From: Fidelibacterota bacterium
GTDB taxonomy: Bacteria > Fidelibacterota > Marinisomatia > SCGC-AAA003-L08 > D37C17
Reading direction: 5' to 3'
NCBI GenBank assembly: GCA_002707645.1
Contig: PANN01000014.1
Span: forward strand, 6,120 to 63,113
Length of the DNA stretch: 56,994 bases
Positions within the stretch are counted from its first letter, which is position 1; each line of letters opens with the position of its first letter. Positions 16,419-25,748 of the stretch are shown here, one piece after another. The position numbers were made by a program, and so were the translations under genes. The notes under the pieces are model-generated. The model was not told the origin of the DNA. It was given only the letters and a program-made list of their open reading frames with translations, and searched no databases.

Positions 16419-17058
16419 CTGGTAAATCCTCAATTTGATAGCAATTAGAAATATTATATTCACCTATTTCTGATCTTATCAATTCCTTTAAATATCCGTA
16501 TGTTTTTAACTTGTAGGCTAAGTCTCTAGCAATAGATCTTATATAGACGCCTTTACCACAATTAACTTTAATTTTAATCGAAGAATTTGAGTAACTTTTT
16601 AAAGATATTGAATGTATATCAACTAAAGAAGGTTTTCTTCTTATAAATATATCATTTCGAGCGTATTCATACATTTTTAATCCATGAAATTTTTTAGCAG
16701 AAAAATAAGGTGGTATCTGACAAATATTTATTCCAGTAAGGTCTGATATAGATTTTTCAATATTTTTTTTCGTGATTTCTATACTTTTATTATTTTTCTT
16801 AATAATTCTACCTGTTAAATCTAGTGTATCTGTTTCTTCATTTAAATTTATACTAGCATGATAAACTTTATTTAATAACATAAATTTTGATATATTTTTC
16901 GTGTTTTTTCCAATGCATAGTAGCAAGACACCTGAAGCAAAAGGATCCAATGTTCCGCAGTGGCCAACTTTAATTTCACTATTAATAGATTGAATTATTC
17001 TAATAACATCATAAGATGTCATATTTGTAGGTTTCCAAACTGGTATTAAATCTTTCAT
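16405..17058 (-). CDS. truB: tRNA pseudouridine(55) synthase
   Basis: TruB makes pseudouridine 55 in the T loop of tRNAs. The family opening PVWKPTNMTSYDVIR is followed by the catalytic motif GHCGTLDPFASGVLLLCIG with the active Asp at about residue 38. Later motifs include QIPPYFSAKKFHGLKMYEYAR and KVNCGKGVYIRSIARDLA. The 217 residues make it a short form lacking the C-terminal PUA-like extension of E. coli TruB (314). It directly follows rbfA without a gap, as in many genomes. Confidence 0.95.
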   Translation of the reverse strand: MKDLIPVWKPTNMTSYDVIRIIQSINSEIKVGHCGTLDPFASGVLLLCIGKNTKNISKFMLLNKVYHASINLNEETDTLDLTGRIIKKNNKSIEITKKNIEKSISDLTGINICQIPPYFSAKKFHGLKMYEYARNDIFIRRKPSLVDIHSISLKSYSNSSIKIKVNCGKGVYIRSIARDLAYKLKTYGYLKELIRSEIGEYNISNCYQIEDLPDVCS

Positions 17059-17409
17059 CTATTTCTTCAGAAGTATATTAATTTCATCATACGATTGCAT
17101 ACTATTGTCTAAATGAAATTTTAAATCAGGGACAAACTTTGATTTTAACTTAATACCCATCTTAAATTTAATTTCTTTCTTCTTAAGTATAAGTAAATCC
17201 ATTATTTCAGCAGTAGTTTTGTCTCCTGATGAAAAAATACTTATATGAATATTAGCTAGTTTAATATCTCTGGATAGATTAACATCTGTTATAGAAATGA
17301 TAGAATTATCAATATTAATATCTTTCAAAAATACACTGCTTAAAATTTTTTTTATTTGATTAGATAAACGTGTTGAACGTTTATATGGTTTAATAGAATT
17401 TATACTTAT
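17059..17409 (-). CDS. rbfA: 30S ribosome-binding factor A, with a non-canonical start codon
   Basis: RbfA helps mature the 16S rRNA 5' end in the 30S subunit. The body KDINIDNSIISITDVNLSRD and HISIFSSGDK match the family. From the first NTG codon (TTG at 17328) the protein would lack its conserved first helix. However, the frame stays open upstream and encodes KPYKRSTRLSNQIKKILSSVF, the expected N-terminus. No ATG, GTG or TTG exists in that extension. An AAGGA Shine-Dalgarno (17418-17422) lies 8 bases before an ATA at 17409, my preferred start; ATA at 17403 or ATT at 17394 are alternatives. The gene starts within the end of infB. Confidence 0.85.
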   Translation of the reverse strand: MSINSIKPYKRSTRLSNQIKKILSSVFLKDINIDNSIISITDVNLSRDIKLANIHISIFSSGDKTTAEIMDLLILKKKEIKFKMGIKLKSKFVPDLKFHLDNSMQSYDEINILLKK

Positions 17410-19691
17410 TTCAATTTCCTTTTTACTTCTTTATTTTCATATACTTCAATTACATCATTAACTTCAAATTCTTTAAAGTTATCGATTCCTATCCCGCATT
17501 CAAATCCCTCAAGAACTTCATTAGCGTCATCTTTAAAACGTTTTAATGATGTTAAGTGACCTTCGTAGATAATCTCACCTTCTCTTAAGAGTCTTAATTT
17601 TGAATTACGTATAACTTTACCTTTGCTAATATGACATCCAGCAATCATTCCAATTTTTGGAATTTTGAAAATATCTCTAACTTCAGCTGAACCTACAGAT
17701 TCTTCAATAATGTCTGGTTTAAGGAGACCCTCTAGAGCTAATCTAATTTCTTCGATTGCTTCATAAATTATTGAATAATGTTTTATATCAACTCCTAATT
17801 CTCTAGAAAGTTTTCTTGCTATAACAGAACTGCTAACATTAAAGCATATAATTATAGCTTTAGAAGCAGACGCTAACCTAACATCAGTTTGGCTAACCAT
17901 TCCTACAGATTTAAGAATAATATTTACCCTTACTTCATTGTTAGATAAATTCATTAAAGAGTCACTAAGAGCTTCTATAGAACCATCAACATCACCTTTA
18001 ATTAGAATATTTAGTTCAGATGCCTTACCAGATTTAATTTCTTCAGAAATTTGATCCAATGTAATCTTTGAATGCATCTGGTGAATAGCTTCTCTTTCTA
18101 ATCTAGAACGTTCTAATGATATTTTTTTAGCATCTCTCTCTTCATTATAAATGATAAAAGATTCACCAGATACCGGAACTTTTTCAAAACCTAAAATTTG
18201 AACAGGATCAGAGGGGAGTGCCATCGAAACACTTTCGCCTCTCTCGTTTAATAAATCTCTTACTTTAGAGTATTGAGAACCACAAACAAAAATTTGACCT
18301 TTTTTTAATGTTCCTTGTTGAATTATTACTGTACCAACAGGTCCTAAACCTTTATCAAGTCTAGATTCTAAAACCATACCTTTTGCTAAACATTCTTTTG
18401 GAGCTTTTAAAGTTAAAACTTCTGCTTCTAATAATATTTTATCTAATAAATCATCAATTCCTGTTCCCATCTTAGCTGATATATGGGCACATTGAATTTT
18501 GCCTCCCCAATCTTCAACTAAAATATTTTTTTCTGATAATTGTTTTTTAATATTATCAGGATTAGAACCAGGCTTATCAATTTTATTAATAGCAATAATC
18601 ATAGGTACTGATGCAGCTTTAGCGTGATCTATAGCCTCAATAGTTTGAGGCATCAAACCATCATCAGCGGCAACAATTAAAATGACAATATCAGTAACCT
18701 GTGCACCTCTAGCTCTCATAGCAGTAAAAGCTTCATGGCCTGGAGTATCAATGAAAGTAATTTTTTTATCTTTAACATCTACTTCATAAGCACCAACATG
18801 CTGAGTTATACCACCAGATTCTCCAGCTATCACATTAGTCTCTCTAATATAATCTAATAAAGATGTTTTACCATGGTCTACATGCCCCATTACTGTAACT
18901 ACTGGGGGTCTATCTTCCATTAGAGATTCATCTATAACCTCTTGCTCAATATCTTCTTTGAATATATCTATAGTTTCAATTTCAAAACCAAATTCATTAG
19001 CAATCATGGAAATTATTTCCATATCAAGCCTTTGATTGATTGTTACCATAAGACCCAAATCCATACACTGCATAATAATATCTTGAGCAGGTAATTTCAT
19101 CATTTTTGATAGTTCATCAACAGTTAAAAACTCAGGGACTTTAATTGTTTTAACTTCTAATGAATCTTCAATATTTTCATCTTCAACCTTTTTTTTGATT
19201 TTCTTTTTAGATTTTTTATTAAGTTTTGATAAAGATTCTGCAATATTTATTTTTTTTGCTGGACCTCTAGATTTAGTACTTTTATTTTCTGTTATTTTTG
19301 ATATATCTACTTTTTTGAGATTTGTTTCAGCTATTATTTCTTTATTTTTAAGTTCACTTTGGAGTTTTTCTTTAGACTTTCTTATAGATTCTTTAAGATC
19401 AAGTTTTACATTCTTATTCTTTGGTTTATCTTCTTTTAGCTCTGCATCTGCAGAAGCTTGCTTGATTTGGTTGTTTGTTACTATAGCTTGACGAGCTTTT
19501 TCTTTTTGAACTCTTTCAACTTGAGTTTTTTCCTTTGAAAACTCAGTCAAAATAAGAGAGTAAACCTCATTAGACACAGGCATCATATGATTTGAGACTT
19601 TAAAGCCATTGTTTTCAACGAATTTCATTATTTCATGATGAGAAATATTTAATTCTTTAGATATTTGATATATACGTTTTTCTTTCATCAA
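17406..19691 (-). CDS. infB: Translation initiation factor IF-2
   Basis: IF-2 brings initiator tRNA to the ribosome. The 761 residues begin with an IF2-N helix domain ([20 protein letters not shown]) and continue with a Lys/Glu-rich linker and a second IF2-N domain ([15 protein letters not shown], about 188). The GTPase domain has G1 [15 protein letters not shown] (about 267), G3 DTPGHEAF and G4 NKID. Domains II to IV follow to the C-terminal [19 protein letters not shown]. The start ATGATGA overlaps the nusA stop, so translation of the two is coupled. Confidence 0.97.
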   Translation of the reverse strand: MMKEKRIYQISKELNISHHEIMKFVENNGFKVSNHMMPVSNEVYSLILTEFSKEKTQVERVQKEKARQAIVTNNQIKQASADAELKEDKPKNKNVKLDLKESIRKSKEKLQSELKNKEIIAETNLKKVDISKITENKSTKSRGPAKKINIAESLSKLNKKSKKKIKKKVEDENIEDSLEVKTIKVPEFLTVDELSKMMKLPAQDIIMQCMDLGLMVTINQRLDMEIISMIANEFGFEIETIDIFKEDIEQEVIDESLMEDRPPVVTVMGHVDHGKTSLLDYIRETNVIAGESGGITQHVGAYEVDVKDKKITFIDTPGHEAFTAMRARGAQVTDIVILIVAADDGLMPQTIEAIDHAKAASVPMIIAINKIDKPGSNPDNIKKQLSEKNILVEDWGGKIQCAHISAKMGTGIDDLLDKILLEAEVLTLKAPKECLAKGMVLESRLDKGLGPVGTVIIQQGTLKKGQIFVCGSQYSKVRDLLNERGESVSMALPSDPVQILGFEKVPVSGESFIIYNEERDAKKISLERSRLEREAIHQMHSKITLDQISEEIKSGKASELNILIKGDVDGSIEALSDSLMNLSNNEVRVNIILKSVGMVSQTDVRLASASKAIIICFNVSSSVIARKLSRELGVDIKHYSIIYEAIEEIRLALEGLLKPDIIEESVGSAEVRDIFKIPKIGMIAGCHISKGKVIRNSKLRLLREGEIIYEGHLTSLKRFKDDANEVLEGFECGIGIDNFKEFEVNDVIEVYENKEVKRKLK

Positions 19692-20935
19692 TTATTTTTT
19701 CTAAGTTCATCCTTTATATTTAGAGTTATTTTCTCTAGAGTTTTTTCACCTAAACCTTTAAGTGCCAAGAGAGTATCTTTTTCAGTTTTTAAAAATGATG
19801 CAGTATCTTTAATATTATTATCAATTAATAATTTTTTAAATTTATCTGTTAAATTTGACAAGTCACTTATTTTTAAACTCTTAGATAAAGCATGCTGACT
19901 TTCACTTTTGGCCTCTATAGTATAACCAGTAACAGATTCAGTTAACTTTAAATTTGATCCATTTCTTCCTATTGCCATTGCTAATTCATCATCGTTAAAT
20001 ATTGCTACGGCTATTTTTTTATTTTCATCTATATATAAATCAATTGGTTTTGCTGGAGATAGTGCTCTTGAAATAATCAAAGCAGGTTGCTCACTAAAAT
20101 TAATAATATCAATTTTTTCACCATTTAATTCTCTTACGACAGATTGTATACGACTACCTTTCATGCCTACACATGCGCCAACTGCATCAATTCTTCTATC
20201 AGATGAAAATACAACGATTTTGCTCCTATCCCCTGGAGCTCTTGCAATATTCTTGATCTCAATTATACCATCTTCAATTTCTGGCACTTCCAACTCAAAT
20301 AATTTTTGAAGAAATATATTACTAGTTCTAGACATAATAATTTCTGGTGACTTACCAAACTTTAAATCAACAGATTTAATTAATCCTCTAATCTGGTCTC
20401 CTCTTTTAAAATGGTCATTGTATATTTGCTCAGTTTTTGGAAGTATAATTTCAATCTTATTATTATCTGTAACAAAGATTCTATCTCGTTGAATCTGATG
20501 AACATATCCTGAATATATTGAATCAATCTTGTTATTAAAATCATTATAAATAGATTCTTTTTCTATATCTTTAATTCTAGTTGATAAATGCTGTTTAGCA
20601 TGAGAAATTAATCTTCTACCAAAACTATCTGGATTTATAATATCAATGTACATATCACCAGTTATTAATGTATCATCAGTTTTAATTGCATCTTCAATAG
20701 ATATTTCTCTTACTTCATCTTTAACAATATCAACAACAAGTTTTTCGTGAAAAATTTCAATATCACCACGGTCCATATTTACAATAATACTAAAAATATC
20801 TTCGTTTTCATCTCCATATTTTTTTAACAGCATAGATTTAAATATATCTTCAATAATACTTGCTAGGTATGTTTTCTCAACATTTTTATCTTTTGAAAGC
20901 AATGTAAAAGCTTCAATTATTTGTTTACTATCCAA
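19688..20935 (-). CDS. nusA: Transcription termination/antitermination protein NusA
   Basis: NusA binds RNA polymerase and nascent RNA and controls pausing and termination. In order there are the N-terminal polymerase-binding domain (about 1-125), an S1 domain (YSGYVHQIQRDRIFV), and two KH domains (VGACVGMKGSRIQSVVRELNGEKIDII at about 240, AIGRNGSNLKLTE at about 320). A single helix-hairpin-helix ends the protein (LKGLGEKTLEKITLNIKDEL). At 415 residues it lacks the acidic repeats of E. coli NusA. No rimP gene lies upstream, unlike the usual rimP-nusA order. A terminator hairpin sits only about 25 bases before its ATG. Confidence 0.96.
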   Translation of the reverse strand: MDSKQIIEAFTLLSKDKNVEKTYLASIIEDIFKSMLLKKYGDENEDIFSIIVNMDRGDIEIFHEKLVVDIVKDEVREISIEDAIKTDDTLITGDMYIDIINPDSFGRRLISHAKQHLSTRIKDIEKESIYNDFNNKIDSIYSGYVHQIQRDRIFVTDNNKIEIILPKTEQIYNDHFKRGDQIRGLIKSVDLKFGKSPEIIMSRTSNIFLQKLFELEVPEIEDGIIEIKNIARAPGDRSKIVVFSSDRRIDAVGACVGMKGSRIQSVVRELNGEKIDIINFSEQPALIISRALSPAKPIDLYIDENKKIAVAIFNDDELAMAIGRNGSNLKLTESVTGYTIEAKSESQHALSKSLKISDLSNLTDKFKKLLIDNNIKDTASFLKTEKDTLLALKGLGEKTLEKITLNIKDELRKNN

Positions 20936-20959
20936 TTTTTACCTCATTTTATAATTTGC

Positions 20960-20995
20960 ATAAAAAAAGTGGGGATAATTCCCCACTTTTATTAG
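20960..20995 (-). terminator. Strong intrinsic terminator directly upstream of nusA
   Basis: On the minus strand AAAAGTGGGG pairs with CCCCACTTTT around an AATTAT loop, followed by a run of seven T. It lies after the stop of the 215-residue membrane protein (21031) and about 25 bases before the nusA ATG. It can simply end the upstream transcript. Because so little room is left for a nusA promoter, it could also act as an attenuator read through under NusA control; that is inference. Confidence 0.8.
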
Positions 20996-21030
20996 TCGTA
21001 ATTTAAATATAAATAACTGTTCAATCAAAA

Positions 21031-21678
21031 TTAATTTTTATTAATCATCTGTTCATACATCGACTTTAGCTGAAAATCTGAAATTTTGTCAATTTCAATA
21101 GTAGAATAAAGATTATTGTAATCGTCAAACATTAAAAGATCATTGAAAATCATACATAATTTTAATTTTGCATAAACTTTTCTATCGTAAATATTAAAAA
21201 GATTTATAGCATTTTTATATTTTTCAATTGACATTTCTATATTATTTTGTCTTAAATAAAAATCGCCATACATAAGATTTAAAGATGCTTCAATATTATC
21301 GTCATTAGAATTGAACTTACTATTTTCAATCATAGTATTAATACTGTCTAATAAATTATTTTGCATATAGTAGTTAAACATATAAATGTAAGCTTGATTA
21401 TATGATTCAGAGGAAGAATAATCACTTAATACTTCCTTAAAGCCTGGTATACTTAAATCTGTTTGATTATCTAAATGTTTGTTAGTTGTAATACTTATAA
21501 GCTTATTATGTGCTAAATCTGTTTTATTAGTATTGTTACTATAAAAGATAAATAGTAAAAGAACAATTAAAATTACAGATGAAATTTTTAAAACATTATT
21601 AGGATTTGATGATATATAAGTCAATCCTTTTAGAAAGGAATCTCTTACAGGATCATATTTTATTTCTTCTTTATTCAT
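21031..21678 (-). CDS. Membrane-anchored TPR-like protein (YfgM-like layout)
   Basis: The 215-residue protein has one transmembrane helix at about 30-46 (SSVILIVLLLFIFYS) after a cytoplasmic start containing DPVRDSFLKGLTYISSNPN. The remainder is helical with TPR-like spacing (SLNLMYGDFYLRQNNIEMSIEKYKNAINLF). The layout recalls YfgM-type proteins of the periplasmic chaperone network, but the similarity is only in architecture. The ATG is 8 bases from the end of tRNA-Arg and has no evident Shine-Dalgarno, so it must be made from a tRNA-containing transcript. Confidence 0.65.
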   Translation of the reverse strand: MNKEEIKYDPVRDSFLKGLTYISSNPNNVLKISSVILIVLLLFIFYSNNTNKTDLAHNKLISITTNKHLDNQTDLSIPGFKEVLSDYSSSESYNQAYIYMFNYYMQNNLLDSINTMIENSKFNSNDDNIEASLNLMYGDFYLRQNNIEMSIEKYKNAINLFNIYDRKVYAKLKLCMIFNDLLMFDDYNNLYSTIEIDKISDFQLKSMYEQMINKN

Positions 21679-21685
21679 ATTAGTG

Positions 21686-21759
21686 TACCCTTGCCCAGAA
21701 TCGAACTGGGAGCCTTTCGCTTAGGAGGCGAACGCTCTATCCAATTGAGCTACAAGGGC
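21686..21759 (-). tRNA. tRNA-Arg (anticodon CCU)
   Basis: A 74-nt cloverleaf: acceptor GCCCTTG/CAAGGGT (with a G1-U72 wobble), D arm AGCTCAATTGGATAGAGC, anticodon arm TTCGC-CTCCTAA-GCGAA (anticodon CCT), T arm CCCAG-TTCGATT-CTGGG, discriminator A. The CCA tail is not encoded (CAC follows). It reads AGG codons. It lies between gpsA and the 215-residue membrane protein on the same strand. Confidence 0.97.
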
Positions 21760-21820
21760 ATCCTTTTTTTTAATTTTATATATCCCTTAAGTTAAATCTA
21801 TATATTTTTTAAATACAATA

Positions 21821-22801
21821 TTATTTTTCATCTTTTAAAGTTCTACCCATTAGTCCAGTAATTGATTCTTTAATATTTGCATTTTTATAAATAATTTTAT
21901 AGACCTCAACACATATTGGCATATTAAGATTGTATCTTTTTATAATGTTATATAAAACCTTTGAAGTAAATACCCCCTCAGATACCATGCCAATTTTTAA
22001 CTTTGATGTTTTAATATCTATACCTTGAGCTAGAAGTAATCCAATTTTTTTATTTCTACTAAACTTACTGTAACATGTACAGGCCAAGTCTCCAAGTCCC
22101 GATAGACCATACAAGGTATTCAAATTAAATTTATATATCTTTGCTAGTTGGGTAGTCTCGTGCAAACCCCTAGTAACTAGAGTTGCTTGAGCATTATCAC
22201 CAAGCCCTAATCCCTCACACATTCCTGAAGCAATTGCAATAACATTTTTCACAGCTCCACCTATTTGTACTCCCATTATATCATCTGATGTATATATTCT
22301 AAATGTACTGCTTGAAATTTTATTTTGTAATAGTTTTCTGAAAGGTTTATTACGTGAAGCGACTATAGATGCTGTTGGATTTTCCTTTATCACTTCTTCA
22401 GCGTGATTAGGTCCTGATAATATTGCAATATTATCAATGTTATAACGAAAAATAGATATCAACATATCTGAAATAAACATTTTTTTTCTACCCTCGATAC
22501 CTTTCGATAGTAAAAGTAATTTAGTATTTGATAAATCATGCTTTGATATAAAATCATAGATACTATTAATAGGTATAGCAAGTACGGTTATATCATTTAG
22601 GCTTAAATCAGTAAATTTAGCAGTATAATTTATTCTAGAAGATATTAATGATTTAGGTAGATATGGATGAAAATTTTTTTTTAAAAGTTTTTTTGAAGTA
22701 AGTGAATTTCTATGTAAGACAGTAACACTGAGTTTTTTCTTAATCAACATATTAGCAAAAGTAATACCCCATGAACCAGAGCCAATAATATTAACATTCA
22801 T
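21821..22801 (-). CDS. gpsA: Glycerol-3-phosphate dehydrogenase [NAD(P)+]
   Basis: GpsA reduces dihydroxyacetone phosphate to sn-glycerol-3-phosphate for phospholipid synthesis. The NAD-binding GSGSWGITFANMLIKK is at about 7-22. SGPNHAEEV (about 137) and the catalytic-lysine region IGGAVKNVIAIASGMCEGLGLGDNA follow, then GLSGLGDLACTCYS. At 326 residues it is close to the family norm. The start is 2 bases from the purM stop, so the two form an operon, and tRNA-Arg follows. Confidence 0.96.
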   Translation of the reverse strand: MNVNIIGSGSWGITFANMLIKKKLSVTVLHRNSLTSKKLLKKNFHPYLPKSLISSRINYTAKFTDLSLNDITVLAIPINSIYDFISKHDLSNTKLLLLSKGIEGRKKMFISDMLISIFRYNIDNIAILSGPNHAEEVIKENPTASIVASRNKPFRKLLQNKISSSTFRIYTSDDIMGVQIGGAVKNVIAIASGMCEGLGLGDNAQATLVTRGLHETTQLAKIYKFNLNTLYGLSGLGDLACTCYSKFSRNKKIGLLLAQGIDIKTSKLKIGMVSEGVFTSKVLYNIIKRYNLNMPICVEVYKIIYKNANIKESITGLMGRTLKDEK

Positions 22802-22803
22802 TA

Positions 22804-23796
22804 CTAAATGACTTCTCCGATTTGATGATATACTTGATTAGATTCATCTAAGTAGGATTCTAATTCTTCTAAATTGGTTTTATTTATAATTAAAACCATA
22901 CCAATTCCTAAATTAAATGGTCTAACCATATCATCAAATTTAATATTGCCCTCTTCTTGAATTAACTTAAAAATATTTGGCCACTCCCATGAACTCCAAT
23001 TAATTTTAACATCTTGATTTTTTTCTAAAACTCTATGAGTATTTTCTATCAATCCACCACCAGTAATGTGAGATAAAGCTTTTAACCAAGGCTTATCTAA
23101 TATTGGTGATAATACATTTAAGTAAGACTTATGAATTTTCAATAATTCTTCATCAACTGAACATCCGAGAGAATCAATATTTACACCAACTTTATATTTA
23201 TCTAATAGTACTTTTCTTGCTAGCGAATAACCATTTGTATGCAATCCGTTTGAAGGAAGACCAATTAAAACATCTCCTTTTTTAGTTTTTCTATTTGACA
23301 ACATATTATTTCTTTCAACTACACCAATTACAGTACCACTTACATCATATTTTTTATTGTCATAAAAACCAGGCATTTCAGCAGTTTCACCACCAATTAG
23401 AACACATTTATTTTGTTTACATGCAATAGAAAAGCCTTTAATAACATTATCAAGAATATCATTATCGAGCTTTCCAGCAGCGAAGTAATCTAGAAAAAAT
23501 AATGGTTTAGCACCAATTACAAGTATATCATTGACACAGTGATTAACTAGACACTGGCCAATAGTATCATGACGATTGGCAAGATTAGCTATTAAAAGCT
23601 TAGTACCAACACCGTCAACACTTGATACTAATACAGGATTAGAAAAATCTTTACTCGGAAAATTAAAACATCCACCAAAAGATCCTATATCGGATAAAGT
23701 ATGCTTATTGAAAGTTGTTTTAGCATGTTTTTTAACTTTTTCAAGAGCATTATTTGCAGCGTCAATATCAACACCAGCTTCTTTGTATGTAGTCAT
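22804..23796 (-). CDS. purM: Phosphoribosylformylglycinamidine cyclo-ligase (AIR synthetase)
   Basis: PurM closes the imidazole ring in purine synthesis using ATP. The family motifs are YKEAGVDIDAANNALEKVK at the start, SSVDGVGTKLLIA (about 58), HCVNDILVIGAKPLFFLDYFA (about 86) and IGGETAEMPGFY (about 133). HITGGGLIENTHRVL lies later. Length 330 is slightly short of E. coli (345) but complete. The ATG overlaps the acyl-CoA synthetase stop by 4 bases. Confidence 0.96.
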   Translation of the reverse strand: MTTYKEAGVDIDAANNALEKVKKHAKTTFNKHTLSDIGSFGGCFNFPSKDFSNPVLVSSVDGVGTKLLIANLANRHDTIGQCLVNHCVNDILVIGAKPLFFLDYFAAGKLDNDILDNVIKGFSIACKQNKCVLIGGETAEMPGFYDNKKYDVSGTVIGVVERNNMLSNRKTKKGDVLIGLPSNGLHTNGYSLARKVLLDKYKVGVNIDSLGCSVDEELLKIHKSYLNVLSPILDKPWLKALSHITGGGLIENTHRVLEKNQDVKINWSSWEWPNIFKLIQEEGNIKFDDMVRPFNLGIGMVLIINKTNLEELESYLDESNQVYHQIGEVI

Positions 23797-25595
23797 GTTT
23801 TGTAAATCGTTTCTATTAAGTATTCGTAATTAGATATTGCTTTTTTTCTAACGATGGACATTTTAGGTGTCATCTCGCCTTTTTCTATTGAAAATTCGTT
23901 TGGTAGAAGTTTGTATTTTTTTACAGTTTCAAACTGTGCAAATTTATTCATAATTGTTTTAATTTCTAAATTAAATAAATTTAATACTTCTGGGTGATCA
24001 ACCATCGCTTCATTACTTAAATTTTCTTTATTTATAGAATTAAGATAAATATTTACATTTTCGAAATTAGGAACAATTAATGCACTAATGAAATTTCGCT
24101 TATCACCAATAATTAATGATTGTTGTATGTATTGAGATTGATTAAGAGCAATTTCAAGAGGTAAAGGAGCAATGTTTTTGCCAGCTGATGTTACTAAAAT
24201 ACTTTTTTTTCTATCTGTAATTTTCAGAAATCCATCATCATCGATAATTCCAATATCACCTGTATGAAACCAGCCATCTTTATCAAAAACTTCATCTGTA
24301 GCTTCTTGATTGTTATAATAACCAAGCATAATGTTTGGACCTTTAGCTAGGATTTCTCCATCATCTGCAATTTTTAAATTAACATTATCTAACTTAACAC
24401 CAACAGTTCCAAATCTAATATTCACGGGTGTATTGCTTGTAAGCACTGGTGAGGTTTCAGTTAATCCATAACCTTCCAATATTGTAATTCCAATACCTGA
24501 GAAAAATTCTGCTATTTTTTGAGGTAGTGGTGCACCACCAGAAATAAAAAATTTAATTTTGCCTCCAAGCTTTTGTCTTACTTTGCTATAAATTAATTTA
24601 TCAGCAATTTTGTGTTTAATTTTTAATAAAAATGGAATTGTGTGCTTAGCGTGCGTTAAGTTAGTAAAATCTTTTCCAACTTTTAAGGACCAATAAAATA
24701 ACTTTTGTTTCAAACTACCTGAGTCTTGTATTCCAAACATAATCTTATCATACATTTTTTCAAAGAAACGAGGAACACAAACAACAATAGTTGGTGATAC
24801 TTCTGACATGTTTTCTCCTACAGTTTCAACACTTTCAGCGTAGTAAATTTTTGATTTTATATACATAGGAAAAAAATGTCCTGCCATACGCTCTAATACG
24901 TGGCTAAGTGGCAGAAAAGATAAAAAAGATTCCTTAAAGAGATTATCTTGCAACTTAACTACTTCAGATAAATTTGATATTAGATTTTTGTGGGATAACA
25001 TTACTCCTTTTGGCATGCCAGTTGTTCCAGAAGTATATATTAAAGAAACCAAATCATCCTCAGAAATACTTTTAACATAGTCATTAAAAATAGAAATATT
25101 ATTATTCTTTAAGTGACTAGCACCTAGAGATTTTAATTCTGAAAAAGTAAAAGAATACTCATAATCGCTTGATATAGAATCGTCATCCATTAAAACTATA
25201 TATTCAAGAGATTTACATTCATTAAAGATTTTATTTATTTTATCAAATTGAATTTTATTTTCTACGAAAACTAATTTACTTGCAGAGTCGTTTAATATGA
25301 ATTTAACTTGCTCATCAATTAAAGTTGGATAAATTGTTGTGGTTGTCATGCCAGCTGATAGAATGCCATAATCTGATAATGACCAAAGATGCGATGTTGA
25401 TGAAAGTATTGCTATCTTATCCTTTGGTTTTAAACCGAGGTACAAGAGAGATGAGGACAAATTACAAACAATATCTTTAACTTCATTACCAAGTAACGGT
25501 TTCCAAACACCATTACTTTTGTAATTAAACACATTATTATTTTTTTGCTCTTCAATTACTGAAAAGAACATTTCTGGAATTGTTTTATAATTCAT
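23793..25595 (-). CDS. Long-chain fatty acid-CoA ligase (AMP-forming)
   Basis: This acyl-CoA synthetase activates fatty acids through acyl-AMP. The AMP-binding P-loop is LIYTSGTTGMPKGVMLSHKN (about 190), with GYGLTETSPVL (about 374), WFHTGDIGIIDDDGFLKITDRKK (about 435) and a final VTSAGKNIAPLPLE motif. The product of about 600 residues matches the bacterial FAA1/FadD15-like class. I take the ATG at 25595 (MNYKTIPEMFF). An ATG 24 bases further up also opens the frame but adds only eight nonconserved residues. It is divergent from tRNA-Leu, with about 66 bases between. Confidence 0.92.
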   Translation of the reverse strand: MNYKTIPEMFFSVIEEQKNNNVFNYKSNGVWKPLLGNEVKDIVCNLSSSLLYLGLKPKDKIAILSSTSHLWSLSDYGILSAGMTTTTIYPTLIDEQVKFILNDSASKLVFVENKIQFDKINKIFNECKSLEYIVLMDDDSISSDYEYSFTFSELKSLGASHLKNNNISIFNDYVKSISEDDLVSLIYTSGTTGMPKGVMLSHKNLISNLSEVVKLQDNLFKESFLSFLPLSHVLERMAGHFFPMYIKSKIYYAESVETVGENMSEVSPTIVVCVPRFFEKMYDKIMFGIQDSGSLKQKLFYWSLKVGKDFTNLTHAKHTIPFLLKIKHKIADKLIYSKVRQKLGGKIKFFISGGAPLPQKIAEFFSGIGITILEGYGLTETSPVLTSNTPVNIRFGTVGVKLDNVNLKIADDGEILAKGPNIMLGYYNNQEATDEVFDKDGWFHTGDIGIIDDDGFLKITDRKKSILVTSAGKNIAPLPLEIALNQSQYIQQSLIIGDKRNFISALIVPNFENVNIYLNSINKENLSNEAMVDHPEVLNLFNLEIKTIMNKFAQFETVKKYKLLPNEFSIEKGEMTPKMSIVRKKAISNYEYLIETIYKT

Positions 25596-25661
25596 ATTAT
25601 ATATATAATTAATTATCATTAATTTATAAATAAATAATAATAATAAAATAAATTAATTTTT

Positions 25662-25745
25662 GCCGAGGTGGTGAAATTGGTAGACACGTTGGATTCAAAA
25701 TCCAATGTTTTTCGGAACGTGTGGGTTCGAGTCCCACCCTCGGTA
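25662..25745 (+). tRNA. tRNA-Leu (anticodon CAA)
   Basis: An 84-nt class II tRNA: acceptor GCCGAGG/CCTCGGT (G1-U72 wobble), anticodon arm TTGGA-TTCAAAA-TCCAA (anticodon CAA), a long variable arm around TGTTTTTCGGAACG, T arm GTGGG-TTCGAGT-CCCAC, discriminator A, no encoded CCA. It is one of very few plus-strand features. The downstream Smr gene starts 3 bases after its discriminator base. Confidence 0.97.
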
Positions 25746-25748
25746 CTT

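Noticed and set aside
16419-16463. Earlier start for ribF
   Set aside because: The extra 15 residues lie inside truB and have no counterpart in RibF; the ATG at 16418 places the TIGNYDGFHLGH motif at the usual distance from the N-terminus.
25668-25748. N-terminal extension of the Smr protein through tRNA-Leu
   Set aside because: The extra 27 codons translate the tRNA itself. The ATG at 25749 begins directly at the conserved Smr start.
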